The position numbers were made by a program, and so were the translations under genes. Positions 7,525 to 16,982 of a stretch of 25,836 nucleotides of DNA are shown piece after piece. Positions within the stretch are counted from its first letter, which is position 1; each line of letters opens with the position of its first letter. The notes below the pieces were generated by a model that saw only the letters and a program-made list of their open reading frames with translations, did no database searches and was not told the origin of the DNA. The DNA is from Hofstenia miamia (Eukaryota; Xenacoelomorpha; Acoela; Hofsteniidae). The stretch lies in assembly GCA_900660155.1 (NCBI GenBank), contig CABFPE010001648.1:1-25836 (forward strand), written 5' to 3'.

Positions 7525-10117
7525 CTAATAATTAAGATCAGAAAAAATAAACAATGAATTCCTTAATAAATAGCAATAATTACATACCAAATTATACATC
7601 CTTAAGCAACATTATGTAGAATGATAAATGCATTAAATAGTCTTATAGATACTCAAGGTAACGAAATTGAAATAAATAAAAAATCAAAAGTTCGGATTAA
7701 AGCTTAAATGAACTTAATACGAATTTACGCTACTTAGAGTATTCAAACAAATCGAATTGTTGTTTCACGATTGGAGAGGTTAGGATTAAACAATAATATA
7801 CAGACTGGCCAACCTATTTCCATCTGCAGGAAAAAGAACCTACTTATTCCTCTACGACCTAATGCAAATATTGCGGATTAACAGATTAATACATTATTTC
7901 AGTTCGTTTTTCTATGTGCAAGGAAATCATCAGATTGCAAAGAAATTATATTAATATTATAACCACCAATATTATTCGAATGTTCTACAAAAATATAAAA
8001 ATACATCATGTGAAGGATCCATGCACATTATTTTAAATCAAATATAAATATAGTAACACAATTGATTCAATTTCAAACATCAATATATAGAAACTTAACA
8101 TTTTGAAGTAAATAAAAAAATAAAATTACAAAGCAAACATTCATTTTAAAACCTTAATAGAATAAAGCAAATATATCTTATCAAGAAATAATACATCAAA
8201 GATGTTATTGATCCCTAACACAAGTTTAAACGAAAAATAAATGTACTAACTCTAGCCAAAAATTGTACAACAATATATTTAACTTAGTATTTTGTAAGAA
8301 AATGCGATCGAAACAATGACACAAAAAGATTGAAATCCATGATATAATGAAAAATAATTAAACATATACACTATAATGACAGACCACTAGAGAACGACTA
8401 CTTTGAATTCTTTATAATGGTTATCAAAGTAATTGACATTCAATAACAATATCAGATTCAATATAATAAGCAAACAAATATAACACAGGCTTTAATATAG
8501 CAAATTCAAATTCACACGTATATATAGTAACCATTTGAAACATCAATACATTCTAGTTAAACAATTTGCTATGAAAAAAGGAATGAAGCTAAGCCAACAG
8601 ATGATTTATATTTTGATCGATTAAAAATATTTTATATCCATACACTATAATGCAATACTAAGAAAACTTTGTACTCTTAATAACGATAATTTTTATGAAA
8701 TAACTAAATGGAATTGAGAAGCAATAATAGCAGTAATATCGAATTCAATACAATAGCTCGAAGTTGAACAAAAATCTTTCTGCAAACGAAAATTAAAAAA
8801 AGTAGCTTAAGGTATTAAAATATTTGAAAGGGCGTTTCAAGATTTTACAGAATCACTAAGTAGAATTGCGATTCAATAATAATACCAGATTCAATATTAA
8901 AGTATTAAGGCGAATAAAGAATATAGAACAAATGGCCGACGTTAAAGATACAATTTTTATAAACAAAAAAACCAAACAGTTACATATGGAGCTATTGCAT
9001 CGAAACCTTGATCGGATAATCAAGTTTTTGATACAAATACCCTATAATAATAGGGTTCCGAAATGGGCAGTTGAAACATTCAAATTCACAAGTATAATTA
9101 ATGATTCCATTTGAAGCATATATACTTTCTAGTTAAACAATTTGTTATGAAAAAAAGGAATGAAGCTAAGCCAACAGATGATTTATACATTGATCGATTA
9201 AAAATATTTCATATCCATATACTATAACACAATACCAAAAAAATTATAACTTTGTACTCTTAATAACGATAATTTTTATGAAATAACTACATGGAATTGC
9301 GAAGCAAAAATAATATCGGATTCAAAATAATAGCTCGAAAGTCAACAAAAAAGACGACTCACGCAACTTGATGTATTAAAACTGTTTGAAAGCCGCTTCA
9401 AAATTGCATAGATAATCATTTAACAATAAAACTCTAATACTGTAACAAGAAATACATATTTAAAAGAATAATATTGTACAGTAATCCTATCGATTCGTTC
9501 TTCAACACTAATGCATTGAATTAAAAATTTTCTAAGAAAAAACTATTGAAACTTTTATACAAATAGATCGAAGCATTGACCGTTCAAACATTTATGATAT
9601 ATAAAAACACTATAATATAATATATGAACATAAATATAATACGCATTTTGATCTAACAAACGAAGCCCGTTTGTAATAGGAATAGCTGTCCATTTATATA
9701 AATGAATTACTTTTCTTATTAATTTCAATTATAGATAAATTGTTGCTAGGTAACAGAAATAACAAAAAGGACATTGGGATCGCGATTGCAATGAACAAAA
9801 TGAACTATGACTTAAGTGCTATATTGAGATATGATCAATATTTGTAAAATTTATATTTAGTTGCTATTTTCGTTTTTGATTTGTAGAAATAAATAGAATA
9901 TTGCGGCAGGCTTCTGTATTAAAATTGATAGAATGAACAAAATATTTAATCTAAGTTGCTGATGCGGATTATTAGCTGAGTTAATCTTTTTATAATTAAA
10001 AATTACTAATTTAACGTAAATTATCACTATTTTAAAAGACATGGGAACACACAAAACAAATAAATTGTTTCAGACTTCAAAAATTACTAGATAAAATTAT
10101 GTAGAAAACTAGCTTAC
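7525..10117 (-). other. intron 3 of the Helitron gene, 2,593 nt
   Basis: The donor is GTAAGC at 10117-10112 and the acceptor TTATTAG ends at 7525. Both flanking exons are in phase 0. The interior is AT-rich, has no convincing ORF, and is filled from about 8050 to 9650 by degenerate repeats (listed separately). I see nothing recognisable at 7560-8050 or 9650-10080. The intron is far longer than the others in this window (45-323 nt), so later insertion or repeat growth is likely. Confidence 0.7.
8371..9620. repeat. degenerate repeats inside Helitron intron 3
   Basis: The best pair is about 8573-8735 and 9150-9312. Both run from AATGAAGCTAAGCCAACAG to GAAATAACTA and are about 577 bp apart. The surrounding blocks (around 8513 and 9086, 8817 and 9372) repeat at about the same spacing. 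A landmark ACTATAAT recurs at about 8371, 8645, 9222 and 9607, hinting at an older unit near 280 bp. A perfect 7-bp inverted repeat (ACCCTAT/ATAGGGT, 9039-9056) lies inside. No protein-coding signal is seen. Confidence 0.7.
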
Positions 10118-10159
10118 CTCAACTGCAGTTTCAGCAATGGGAAGAGAATCAAAATTCAT
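10118..10159 (-). CDS. Helitron gene exon 3 (42 nt)
   Basis: The acceptor TATTTTTTAG precedes ATGAATTTT at 10159, and the donor GTAAGC starts at 10117. The exon encodes MNFDSLPIAETAVE in phase 0 at both ends, and it joins in frame to GAT GTT GAA at 7524. Its ending (ACTGCAGTTGAG) is nearly the same as that of exon 2, so the two may be duplicates. An alternative start at this exon's own ATG is possible. The small peptide has no known domain. Confidence 0.65.
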
Positions 10160-10318
10160 CTAAAAAATACAAGTTTAAGATGATGGAAAACGTGGGAATT
10201 TATTTATAGCTAAATAATCAAATATTAACAAAAAGAAAGTCGATGCAATAACTATTGAAAAATATTATATATATAATTCATTTTTTAAGTGCTTAAAATT
10301 TTAGTGAAAATTGCATAC

Positions 10319-10366
10319 CTCAACTGCAGCAGTTGAAGTTTCATCTGGTGGGGGGGAAACATCATT
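10319..10366 (-). CDS. Helitron gene exon 2 (48 nt)
   Basis: The acceptor GCTTTTAG ends at 10367 and the donor GTATGC starts at 10318. The 16 codons read NDVSPPPDETSTAAVE, in phase 0 on both sides. A C7 run (10350-10356) lies within it and could be length-variable. The acidic, proline-rich peptide looks like a linker. Support comes from clean splice sites and the unbroken phase through exons 1-4, not from homology. Confidence 0.65.
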
Positions 10367-10618
10367 CTAAAAGCATTAATACTTACGGAAAATTAATAAA
10401 TGTTACTAATAAATAAGAGGAAAGAAAAAAATTTAGTGCAAACAGATGCTTCGTGGTCATTATTCTAAAAAAACAATTACTAACCAATAAATATTACTTA
10501 ACTAATATTACTCAATTAAAATATCTATCATGTCAACAGTTTGAATTCGATTTTCTTGACATAAAAACAACTACTTACAGCTAATATAAAATTTAAATAA
10601 TAAATCATGTTAACTCAC

Positions 10619-10741
10619 GGGATCAACACTAACTAGTGCTTCAATTGGTGCTACACGAGGGACAGACATTCGAAGTTTTTTTCTGCATCTTTTGCAGAGT
10701 TCTTCGTTCTTACGTTTTAAATGCGTACAAGTGTTATTCAT
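10619..10741 (-). CDS. Helitron gene exon 1, start codon at 10741
   Basis: The ATG at 10741-10739 opens 41 codons ending at a GTGAGT donor (10618-10613). The peptide is basic and Cys-rich (MNNTCTHLKRKNEELCKRC), with C16-x2-C19 and C5/H7 as possible zinc ligands, followed by VPRVAPIEALVSVDP. The ATG lies 49 nt after a TATAAATA box, leaving a short leader. Exon 1 joins exon 2 in phase 0. The basic stretch KRK ... KRCRKK could serve nuclear import or DNA binding. That this exon belongs to the transposase is inferred from strand, promoter and phase; a transcript would be decisive. Confidence 0.65.
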
Positions 10742-10746
10742 TTTTA

Positions 10747-10758
10747 GACTCTAGAGTC
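10747..10758. promoter_or_regulatory. 12-bp perfect palindrome in the Helitron leader
   Basis: GACTCTAGAGTC reads the same on both strands and lies between the TATA box and the ATG, near the expected transcription start (about 30 nt after the TATA). It could bind a dimeric regulator, or be chance. Confidence 0.4.
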
Positions 10759-10782
10759 CAGCCGAATAAGCCTGCACATGGC

Positions 10783-10790
10783 TATTTATA
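10783..10790 (-). promoter_or_regulatory. TATA box of the Helitron gene
   Basis: TATAAATA on the minus strand, 49 nt before the ATG at 10741. This places a likely transcription start near 10760 and a leader of about 20 nt. The flank is richer in G and C than the surrounding AT-rich DNA. Confidence 0.6.
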
Positions 10791-10821
10791 CTTGCTGGCA
10801 TATTGAGGCCAATTATTGACC

Positions 10822-10861
10822 AATGAGCGCTCACAAAATGCGTATCGCTAATGAGTGCTCA
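10822..10861. repeat. paired AATGAGYGCTCA sites upstream of the Helitron promoter
   Basis: AATGAGCGCTCA (10822-10833) and AATGAGTGCTCA (10850-10861) are spaced 28 bp apart. The core TGAGCGCTCA is a perfect palindrome. The second copy marks the exact left edge of the A block, and it recurs at 18863-18874. They look like protein-binding sites. Confidence 0.5.
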
Positions 10862-11503
10862 TGAGCTGCTTAGCGCTACGGGACGCTACGGGAGTAATCA
10901 GCAGCTCCAGATAGTTAATAATTTGTCGAAAATCGAAGAAAATTAAATGTTCTAAGAGTTCGGGAAAAATATATAAATACAATAACATAATAGTTAATCA
11001 TTGAAACCCAACTAAATTTAATTGTCATTAATAGGATATATAATTTAAAGTCGATCGGACAAATATGTACTGAGATAACGATGTTTAAATTTAGTTGGGA
11101 ATTAAAAATGACGATTTTATTCGATCGTATTTATTGCTCTAAAAATGGTAAAATTTGATAAAATCCAAAAAATAAAAATTAGTTTGTCGTAGAAGTAATC
11201 AGTGCGCATCAAATGATATTTAAACTGTATCCATAGCATTAAAAATCATGGAGCTATAGGTCTCCAAAGATAGTCTACCCTATAAATTTCAATAATCGAT
11301 TATAAGAGAAGTGGTAAAATTGACAAATCCTATTGGAGGGTGCGGTGGAATGAGAAATGATATATCCAAAAAATAAAAAATAATTTCACATAGAGTTATT
11401 GATTAGCTAGAGAATGCTGTAATTTTTATGCATATAGCGTCAAAATTGACTTTGCAGTAGCCTTCTGAATTGGGACTACCGCATTGTTAAAATCGCATGA
11501 CTG
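10850..11503. repeat. repeat block A, first copy
   Basis: This 654-bp noncoding block recurs at 18863-19516 (offset 8013), with its later part at 15232-15714 and about 24205-24473. Diverged versions lie at 15050-15231, 19517-19850 and 22556-23060. Markers inside it are the stem-loop, GTCGATCGGACAAATATG, and a 12-bp palindrome ATAATCGATTAT (11292-11303). No coding potential is seen. Its sharp left edge at 10850 suggests an element boundary or recombination point. Confidence 0.85.
10863..10907. promoter_or_regulatory. stem-loop enclosing two 10-bp direct repeats, candidate Rep recognition site or origin
   Basis: GAGCTGCT (10863-10870) and AGCAGCTC (10900-10907) form a perfect 8-bp stem. Inside the loop are two back-to-back copies of CGCTACGGGA (10874-10883 and 10884-10893). 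The patch is strikingly GC-rich for this DNA and lies about 80 bp upstream of the Helitron TATA box. The same structure is conserved at 18876-18920. Iteron-like repeats next to or within a hairpin are typical of origins used by HUH Rep proteins. The functional reading is inference. Confidence 0.5.
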
Positions 11504-12767
11504 CTATTCAATGTAAATGTGCAAGATATTTAGTTCATGATAGAAAGATAATTTTTTATAATTGTAATAATGTTATTTTTACTCTTAAAAAATAACTTTT
11601 GTACTTGTAGTTCAATTCAAATTGAATATGCTGCATCCATTTTGAATTTACAATAAGTATTTAGATAAAAGCTATATTAATTAATTAATTTTTACAAGTA
11701 CACAATACAGCTAAAACTATACATTTACGTATTAGAACTCGCTTCCGAATTCATAATAATTCAAAAATCAGTACAAATTTCATCTTAATATTGATTCACA
11801 TGTATTTCAAGTTAAACATCGATATTTAAGCCTAGATGAATACAATTTTTACGAATACCTGAATAATTAAAAAAATTAGTTTAAATAGAATACTATAAAT
11901 GTATGGCTATCAAACAATTCGCATTAAATTAAAGTTTATTTTGACATGTTTCCAAACTTACTACAAATTTTAAAATTGTCAGACAGCAATTCGCATTAAA
12001 TTAGAGTTATAATGTATAAGTTTCATCTGCTTCGACTTATTATCATTCTATTGCTGAAAGCTTGATCAATAAATTTTTTTAAGGGTAAAGCGTACATTGA
12101 AAATATTATAATAAAATATTTTGACATGTTTCCAAACTTACTACAAATTTTTTGAAATTGTCAGACAACAATTCGCATTAAATTAGAGTTATAATGTATA
12201 AGTTTATTCTGTTTCGACTTAGTATCATTCTATTGCTGAAAGCTTGATTAATAAATTTTTAAGTGTCAGACAACAATTCGCATTAAATTAGAGTTATAAT
12301 GTATAAGTTTCATCTTATTATAAATTTTAGAATTTTCAGACCCCAATTCGCATTAAATTTATAAATATACTGCTATCATTTAAAATTGAGTTTTTGTAAC
12401 CTTGAATGATTTTCCGAATTGATATAAATAATAAAAAATTCAAAAAACAATATCGGTATATAGTTAAAGATTAAAATTTTTTTTATTCTACTTGTGAAAT
12501 GATGCATTAAGTAAAAAATTAAATTTAATTCAAAATTTATAAGTGTAAGGCTATCATTTAAAATTGAGCTTTTAAAAGTGTGAATGATTTTCCGAATTGA
12601 TACAGGTAATAAAAATGTTTAAATACCAACTTTGCATTATTTCTAGCGATGTGGTAAATATCATATTTTTATGTATCACATACTATTTAATTGTAATTAA
12701 AATAATTATTGATATTTCTTACACATACAAAAAAATTACAAGCACAATAACAAACGTTGAAAAGTAT
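11504..12767. repeat. repeat block B, first copy: ~180-bp satellite-like monomers
   Basis: The block runs between the A block and the 3' end of gene C. From about 11925 it is made of monomers of roughly 177-185 bp, with the landmarks CAATTCGCATTAAATTAG (about 11988, 12170, partial at 12285 and 12345) and GATTTTCCGAATTGATA (about 12411 and 12588). The first 420 bp (11504-11920) is unique within the unit but is copied elsewhere in the window. No gene is seen. Confidence 0.8.
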
Positions 12768-14122
12768 TTAAATAAGTCTGGCAATTCTTTCTGAGGGTCC
12801 AGCTGCGTAATTTGTTTCATTTTCAGCCATCGCCAGTTGGATTTTTTGAAATTCTCCAATTGGAACCATTCGAACAACATTGAATTTCTTAATATCCGAG
12901 AAAGTATCATCGGTTCCTCGTGACCAGCCATATATTTTCCACAGTTGGATATCTTGGAGCTTCTTCATACCTTTATGTCGCAACTCCTGCGAGTTAATAG
13001 AGGAGATAGGCATCTAAACAAATTTACTATAACTACTCAAATAAACAACGTATGTAATATTAAATTAGAAATATACAGATTGTATTACTTATGCCACCAC
13101 GCAAACACTACATAAGATAAAGTCAGATCATGGTTAAATATTTCTTAAGAATACAACAAATATATACTAGTTATTAAGAAAATCCAAGTGGTTTACAAAT
13201 TGATTCAAGTAAAATTGAAATAGTGAGTCTAAATTTAGCATTAATTTAGGGTTATAATGCATATGACAATTAAAGCTTAAAAGATTGTATTAAATTCATA
13301 GCGCACATCAAGGCTTATAAACTAAAATATACTTACATTGAGAGCTTCTCTTTCAAACAGGTATTTTGTCAACGTCGTAGATGTAACCTCCATTTTCTTC
13401 TTTATTTTCAGAAGCTTAAAAATGACGGTAATATTCCATCTCTCGCTGGCTTTGGCATCCATACAAATACTGCATGGCATTCCATATGCACCATCACAGA
13501 GGTTGCCACTACAGCAGGTACTTGAAAAAATCGCTACGAATTTAATAACTGAGGCGTCGATTGCTTCACAAAAAAACTTGAAGCTGCTATCATTCTGTAG
13601 CTCTATTGGACGAAGTGCTATTCTCCCATCATCCAACTCTGCATCTACCAAAGCATTTCTTGATTTAATAATGCAGGTCTGACCCAAAGTCAGCTTTGTA
13701 TACTCTGGGTCAAGAACCATAACGATTTTTCCTATAGCAATTCCGTGTCCAGCCATTCTGAGAAGCACTTTCGTTTCAGCTTCAGACTTGGTGAACATCA
13801 CGAACATGTCTCCCGAATTAATATCTCTAAATAAAGGGTAAGAATATTTATAATGATGAATATATACTTACGCAAAGACTAACATTTTGTGATAGTTGGC
13901 CTCTGTAATAATCTTCTTTCCCTTAGAAGTCTTATTTGTCATAGAAACACTGCCTGAGGTTCTTACATGACACAGCATGGCCGTCATCTGCTGATCAAAA
14001 AATAGCTCGCCATCGCTATCTTCATCATCCAATTCCCGCTTCATCTTAATAAGATTTGTTTCTCGCAGTTCCAAGGCAAGTGCTGTGGCTTTATCATCGG
14101 AGAGGAAGTTAATGTAAGACAT
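12768..14122 (-). CDS. gene C copy 1: putative OB-fold, Cys4 protein (RPA-like ssDNA-binding candidate), three exons
   Basis: The exons are 13872-14122, 13337-13826 and 12768-13013. The introns are 45 nt (GTAAGT...TTTAG) and 323 nt (GTAAGT...TTTAG), joining in phases 2 and 0 to give 328 aa. The chosen ATG (14122) follows a TATA box by 43 nt; an upstream ATG at 14173 lies before that box. The N-terminus has an acidic stretch (32-39, DDEDSDGE). Residues about 79-160 alternate strand-like segments with GIAIGKIVMVLDPEY, reminiscent of the G-x-x-V-x-I-x-x-P signature of RPA-type OB folds. A cluster C189-x4-C194-x7-C202-x2-C205 could be a zinc ribbon like that of RPA70 DBD-C. RPA-like proteins are known accessory products of some Helitrons. 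Strand and promoter layout match the transposase gene. The gene model is strong; the OB-fold assignment is tentative. Confidence 0.75.
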
Positions 14123-14157
14123 GATACAATGAAATGATGGTACTTCATAAGTTTGTA

Positions 14158-14165
14158 TATTTATA
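14158..14165 (-). promoter_or_regulatory. TATA box of gene C copy 1
   Basis: TATAAATA on the minus strand, 43 nt before the ATG at 14122. The spacing resembles that of the Helitron gene (49 nt). A CCAAT motif lies just upstream (around 14187). Confidence 0.55.
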
Positions 14166-14271
14166 TTAAACAATAAACAAATTTCATTGGTCCTTTTCTT
14201 TTTATGGATACTTGTCCATCAAAAATGCGGTCCCTTTGTGATTCAAATTTTGATTGAAATGTAATGGTCGT

Positions 14272-14425
14272 TGTTTGCTTAGTGCCTGTCACTTAATTGT
14301 TAACCCCAGGATTTTTGGTTAGAATGTATTTCAGTATTGTTTGGGATGATAAACCACCAATTTCTACAAATGAAATGTTTGCTTAGTTCCCGTAACTTAA
14401 AAGTTAAGCACCGCAATTTTGGTTG
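14272..14425. repeat. direct repeat of about 48 bp upstream of gene C copy 1
   Basis: TGTTTGCTTAGTGCCTGTCA (from 14272) and TGTTTGCTTAGTTCCCGTAA (from 14376) begin two imperfect copies 104 bp apart, each running on to TTTTGGTT. They sit 110-260 bp upstream of the promoter, so they may be regulatory or element-terminal sites. The same arrangement recurs in copy 2 at 18487-18640. Confidence 0.6.
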
Positions 14426-14639
14426 ATTGGCTTGTGGTCAAGCGCCATAAATTATAATTGCTTAAAATTGCATCCACAAATTGCGCACAACTATTATAGC
14501 ACACTATGTATCAAATAGTGAATATAATATATTAAAAATACCTAATATTAATGCAAATTTTGTTCAAATTTTATTAGCACTAATCTACGCAACTATTTTT
14601 TGAATGCTTTCGAACTGATGTCATATCGAAATTGTGTTT

Positions 14640-15231
14640 GCAGTTGCAATTAGCATGTTTATGTTTTTTTCTACTTAGACTCCAAATTCGCATTATTATT
14701 ATTAGATATACAAATTTGTTATTTTCTGGTTATTGGTAATGAATTAAATGCAAAGTCAGAGCTTATATCTAAATGTATTAATATACTCACACCACCTAAA
14801 ATGAATTTGAAGATGCTTATATCCGTTTGCGAATTGGTATAGGTAATAATAAATTAGCAATAAACCCGGGTTGTCCACCGGACGATTATTGAATTTAAAT
14901 ATGAACCTAAATTTAGAAAATGCTACAATCGGTAAATATATGGATTATAAACTATTTCAGTTTTAAAGTAATAAAAAATTTTGGATCCCAAAATCACCTT
15001 AATATTAGAGATATAATGAATTTATTATTTCTACTTATCAAATTATAGGTTAACCTAACGTTTTATAATAATCGATTATAAGAAGAGTGTTAAAATTGAA
15101 AATTTCTATTCGTCGTTGCTATAGAAGGAAAATTAATATATCCAAAAAATAAGAAATCAAATTCACATAGAGATATTGATTAACTAGAGAATGGTATATT
15201 ATTTATACCCATAGCGTCGAAATTGACTTTT
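14640..15231. other. spacer between the two A-B-C units
   Basis: No gene is seen. The part to about 14980 contains old, diverged satellite monomers (AAATTCGCATTATTATT at about 14687, GCGAATTGGTATAGGTAATA at about 14829). The segment around 14860-14900 (CCGGGTTGTCC...GATTATTGAATTT) has a weak match near 22045-22080. Positions 15050-15231 are a diverged copy of the end of block A. The fresh A copy then begins abruptly at about 15232. Confidence 0.6.
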
Positions 15232-15714
15232 ATTGTCATTAATAGGATATATAATTTAAAGTCGATCGGACAAATATGTACTGAGATAACGATGTTTAAA
15301 TTTAGTTGGGAATTAAAAATGACGATTTTATTCGATCGTATTTATTGCTCTAAAAATGGTAAAATTTGATGAAATCGAAAAAATAAAAATTAGTTTGTCG
15401 TAGAAGTAATCAGCGCGCATCAAATGATATTTAAACTGTATCCATAGCATTAAAAATCATGGAGCTATAGGTCTCCAAAGATAGTCTACCCTATAAATTA
15501 TAATAATCGATTATAAGAGAAGTGGTAAAATTGACAAATCCTATTGGAGGGTGCGGTGGAATGAGAAATGATATATCCAAAAAATAAAAAATAATTTCAC
15601 ATAGAGTTATTGATTAGCTAGAGAATGATGTAATTTTTATGCATATAGCGTCAAAATTGACTTTGCAGTAGCCTTCTGAATTGGGACTACCGCATTGTTA
15701 AAATCGCTTGACTG

Positions 15715-16982
15715 CTATTCAATGTAAATGTGCAAGATATTTAGTTCATGATAGAAAGATAATTTTTTATAATTGTAATAATGTTATTTTTACTCTTAAA
15801 AAATAACTTTTGTACTTGTAGTTCAATTCAAATTGAATATGCTGCATCCATTTTGAATTTACAATAAGTATTTAGATAAAAGCTATATTAATTAATTAAT
15901 TTTTACAAGTACACAATACAGCTAAAACTATACATTTACGTATTAGAACTCGCTTCCGAATTCATAATAATTCAAAAATCAGTACAAATTTCATCTTAAT
16001 ATTGATTCACATGTATTTCAAGTTAAACATCGATATTTAAGCCTAGATGAATACAATTTTTACGAATACCTGAATAATTAAAAAAATTAGTTTAAATAGA
16101 ATACTATAAATGTATGGCTATCAAACAATTCGCATTAAATTAAAGAATATTTTGACATGTTTCCAAACTTACTACAAATTTTAAAATTGTCAGACAGCAA
16201 TTCGCATTAAATTAGAGTTATAATGTATAAGTTTCATCTGCTTCGACTTATTATCATTCTATTGCTGAAAGCTTGATCAATAAATTTTTTTAAGGGTAAA
16301 GCGTACATTGAAAATATTATAATAAAATATTTTGACATGTTTCCGAACTTACTACATATTTTTTGAAATTGTCAGACAACAATTCGCATTAAATTAGAGT
16401 TATAATGTATAAGTTTCATCTGCTTCGACTTATTATCATTCTATTGCTGAAAGCTTGATCAATAAATTTTTTTAAGGGTAAAGCGTACATTGAAAATATT
16501 ATAATAAAATATTTTGACATGTTTCCGAACTTACTACATATTTTTTGAAATTGTCAGACAACAATTCGCATTAAATTAGAAATCTATTGCTATCATTTAA
16601 AATTGAGTTTTTGTAACCTTGAATGATTTTCCGAATTGATATAAATAATAAAAAATTCAAAAAACAATATCGGTATATAGTTAAAGATTAAAATTTTTTT
16701 TATTCTACTTGTGAAATGATGCATTAAGTAAAAAATTAAATTTAATTCAAAATTTATAAGTGTAAGGCTATCATTTAAAATTGAGTTTATAAATGTGAAT
16801 GATTTTCCGAATAGATATAGATAATAAAAATGTTTAAATACCAACTTTGCATTATTTCTAGCGATGTGGTAAATATCATATTTTTATGTATCACATACTA
16901 TTTAATTGTAATTAAAATAATTATTGATATTTCTTACACATACAAAAAAATTACAAGCACAATAACAAACGTTGAAAAGTAT
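15715..16982. repeat. repeat block B, second copy
   Basis: Same layout as 11504-12767, but the monomer array has been rearranged. Landmarks CAATTCGCATTAAATTAG lie at about 16199, 16380 and 16566, and GATTTTCCGAAT at about 16624 and 16801, giving steps of 177-186 bp. No gene is seen. Confidence 0.8.

Noticed and set aside
9039-9056. ACCCTAT/ATAGGGT inverted repeat as a regulatory hairpin or telomere-like signal
   Set aside because: It is a single short palindrome in intronic repeat DNA, not repeated in the sister unit, and too short to carry weight.
8866-9114. 82-codon plus-strand ORF in Helitron intron 3
   Set aside because: It spans degenerate repeat units, is not kept in the sister repeats, and matches nothing I recognise.
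11925-12360. CRISPR-like regular repeats
   Set aside because: The repeated units are contiguous ~180-bp monomers with no unique spacers of constant length, and the genome is eukaryotic.
13338-13682. 114-codon plus-strand ORF opposite gene C exon 2 (also at 17553-17897)
   Set aside because: It begins with a plausible hydrophobic stretch but is the exact antisense of the Cys-cluster exon, has no own promoter signal, and is preserved only because the duplicate is recent.
16593-16844. AT-rich hydrophobic ORFs in block B (also at 25350-25598, 9857-10054 and 20314-20499)
   Set aside because: They translate satellite monomers rich in AAA/TTT; the frames are not kept between block B copies and the apparent membrane segments reflect base composition.
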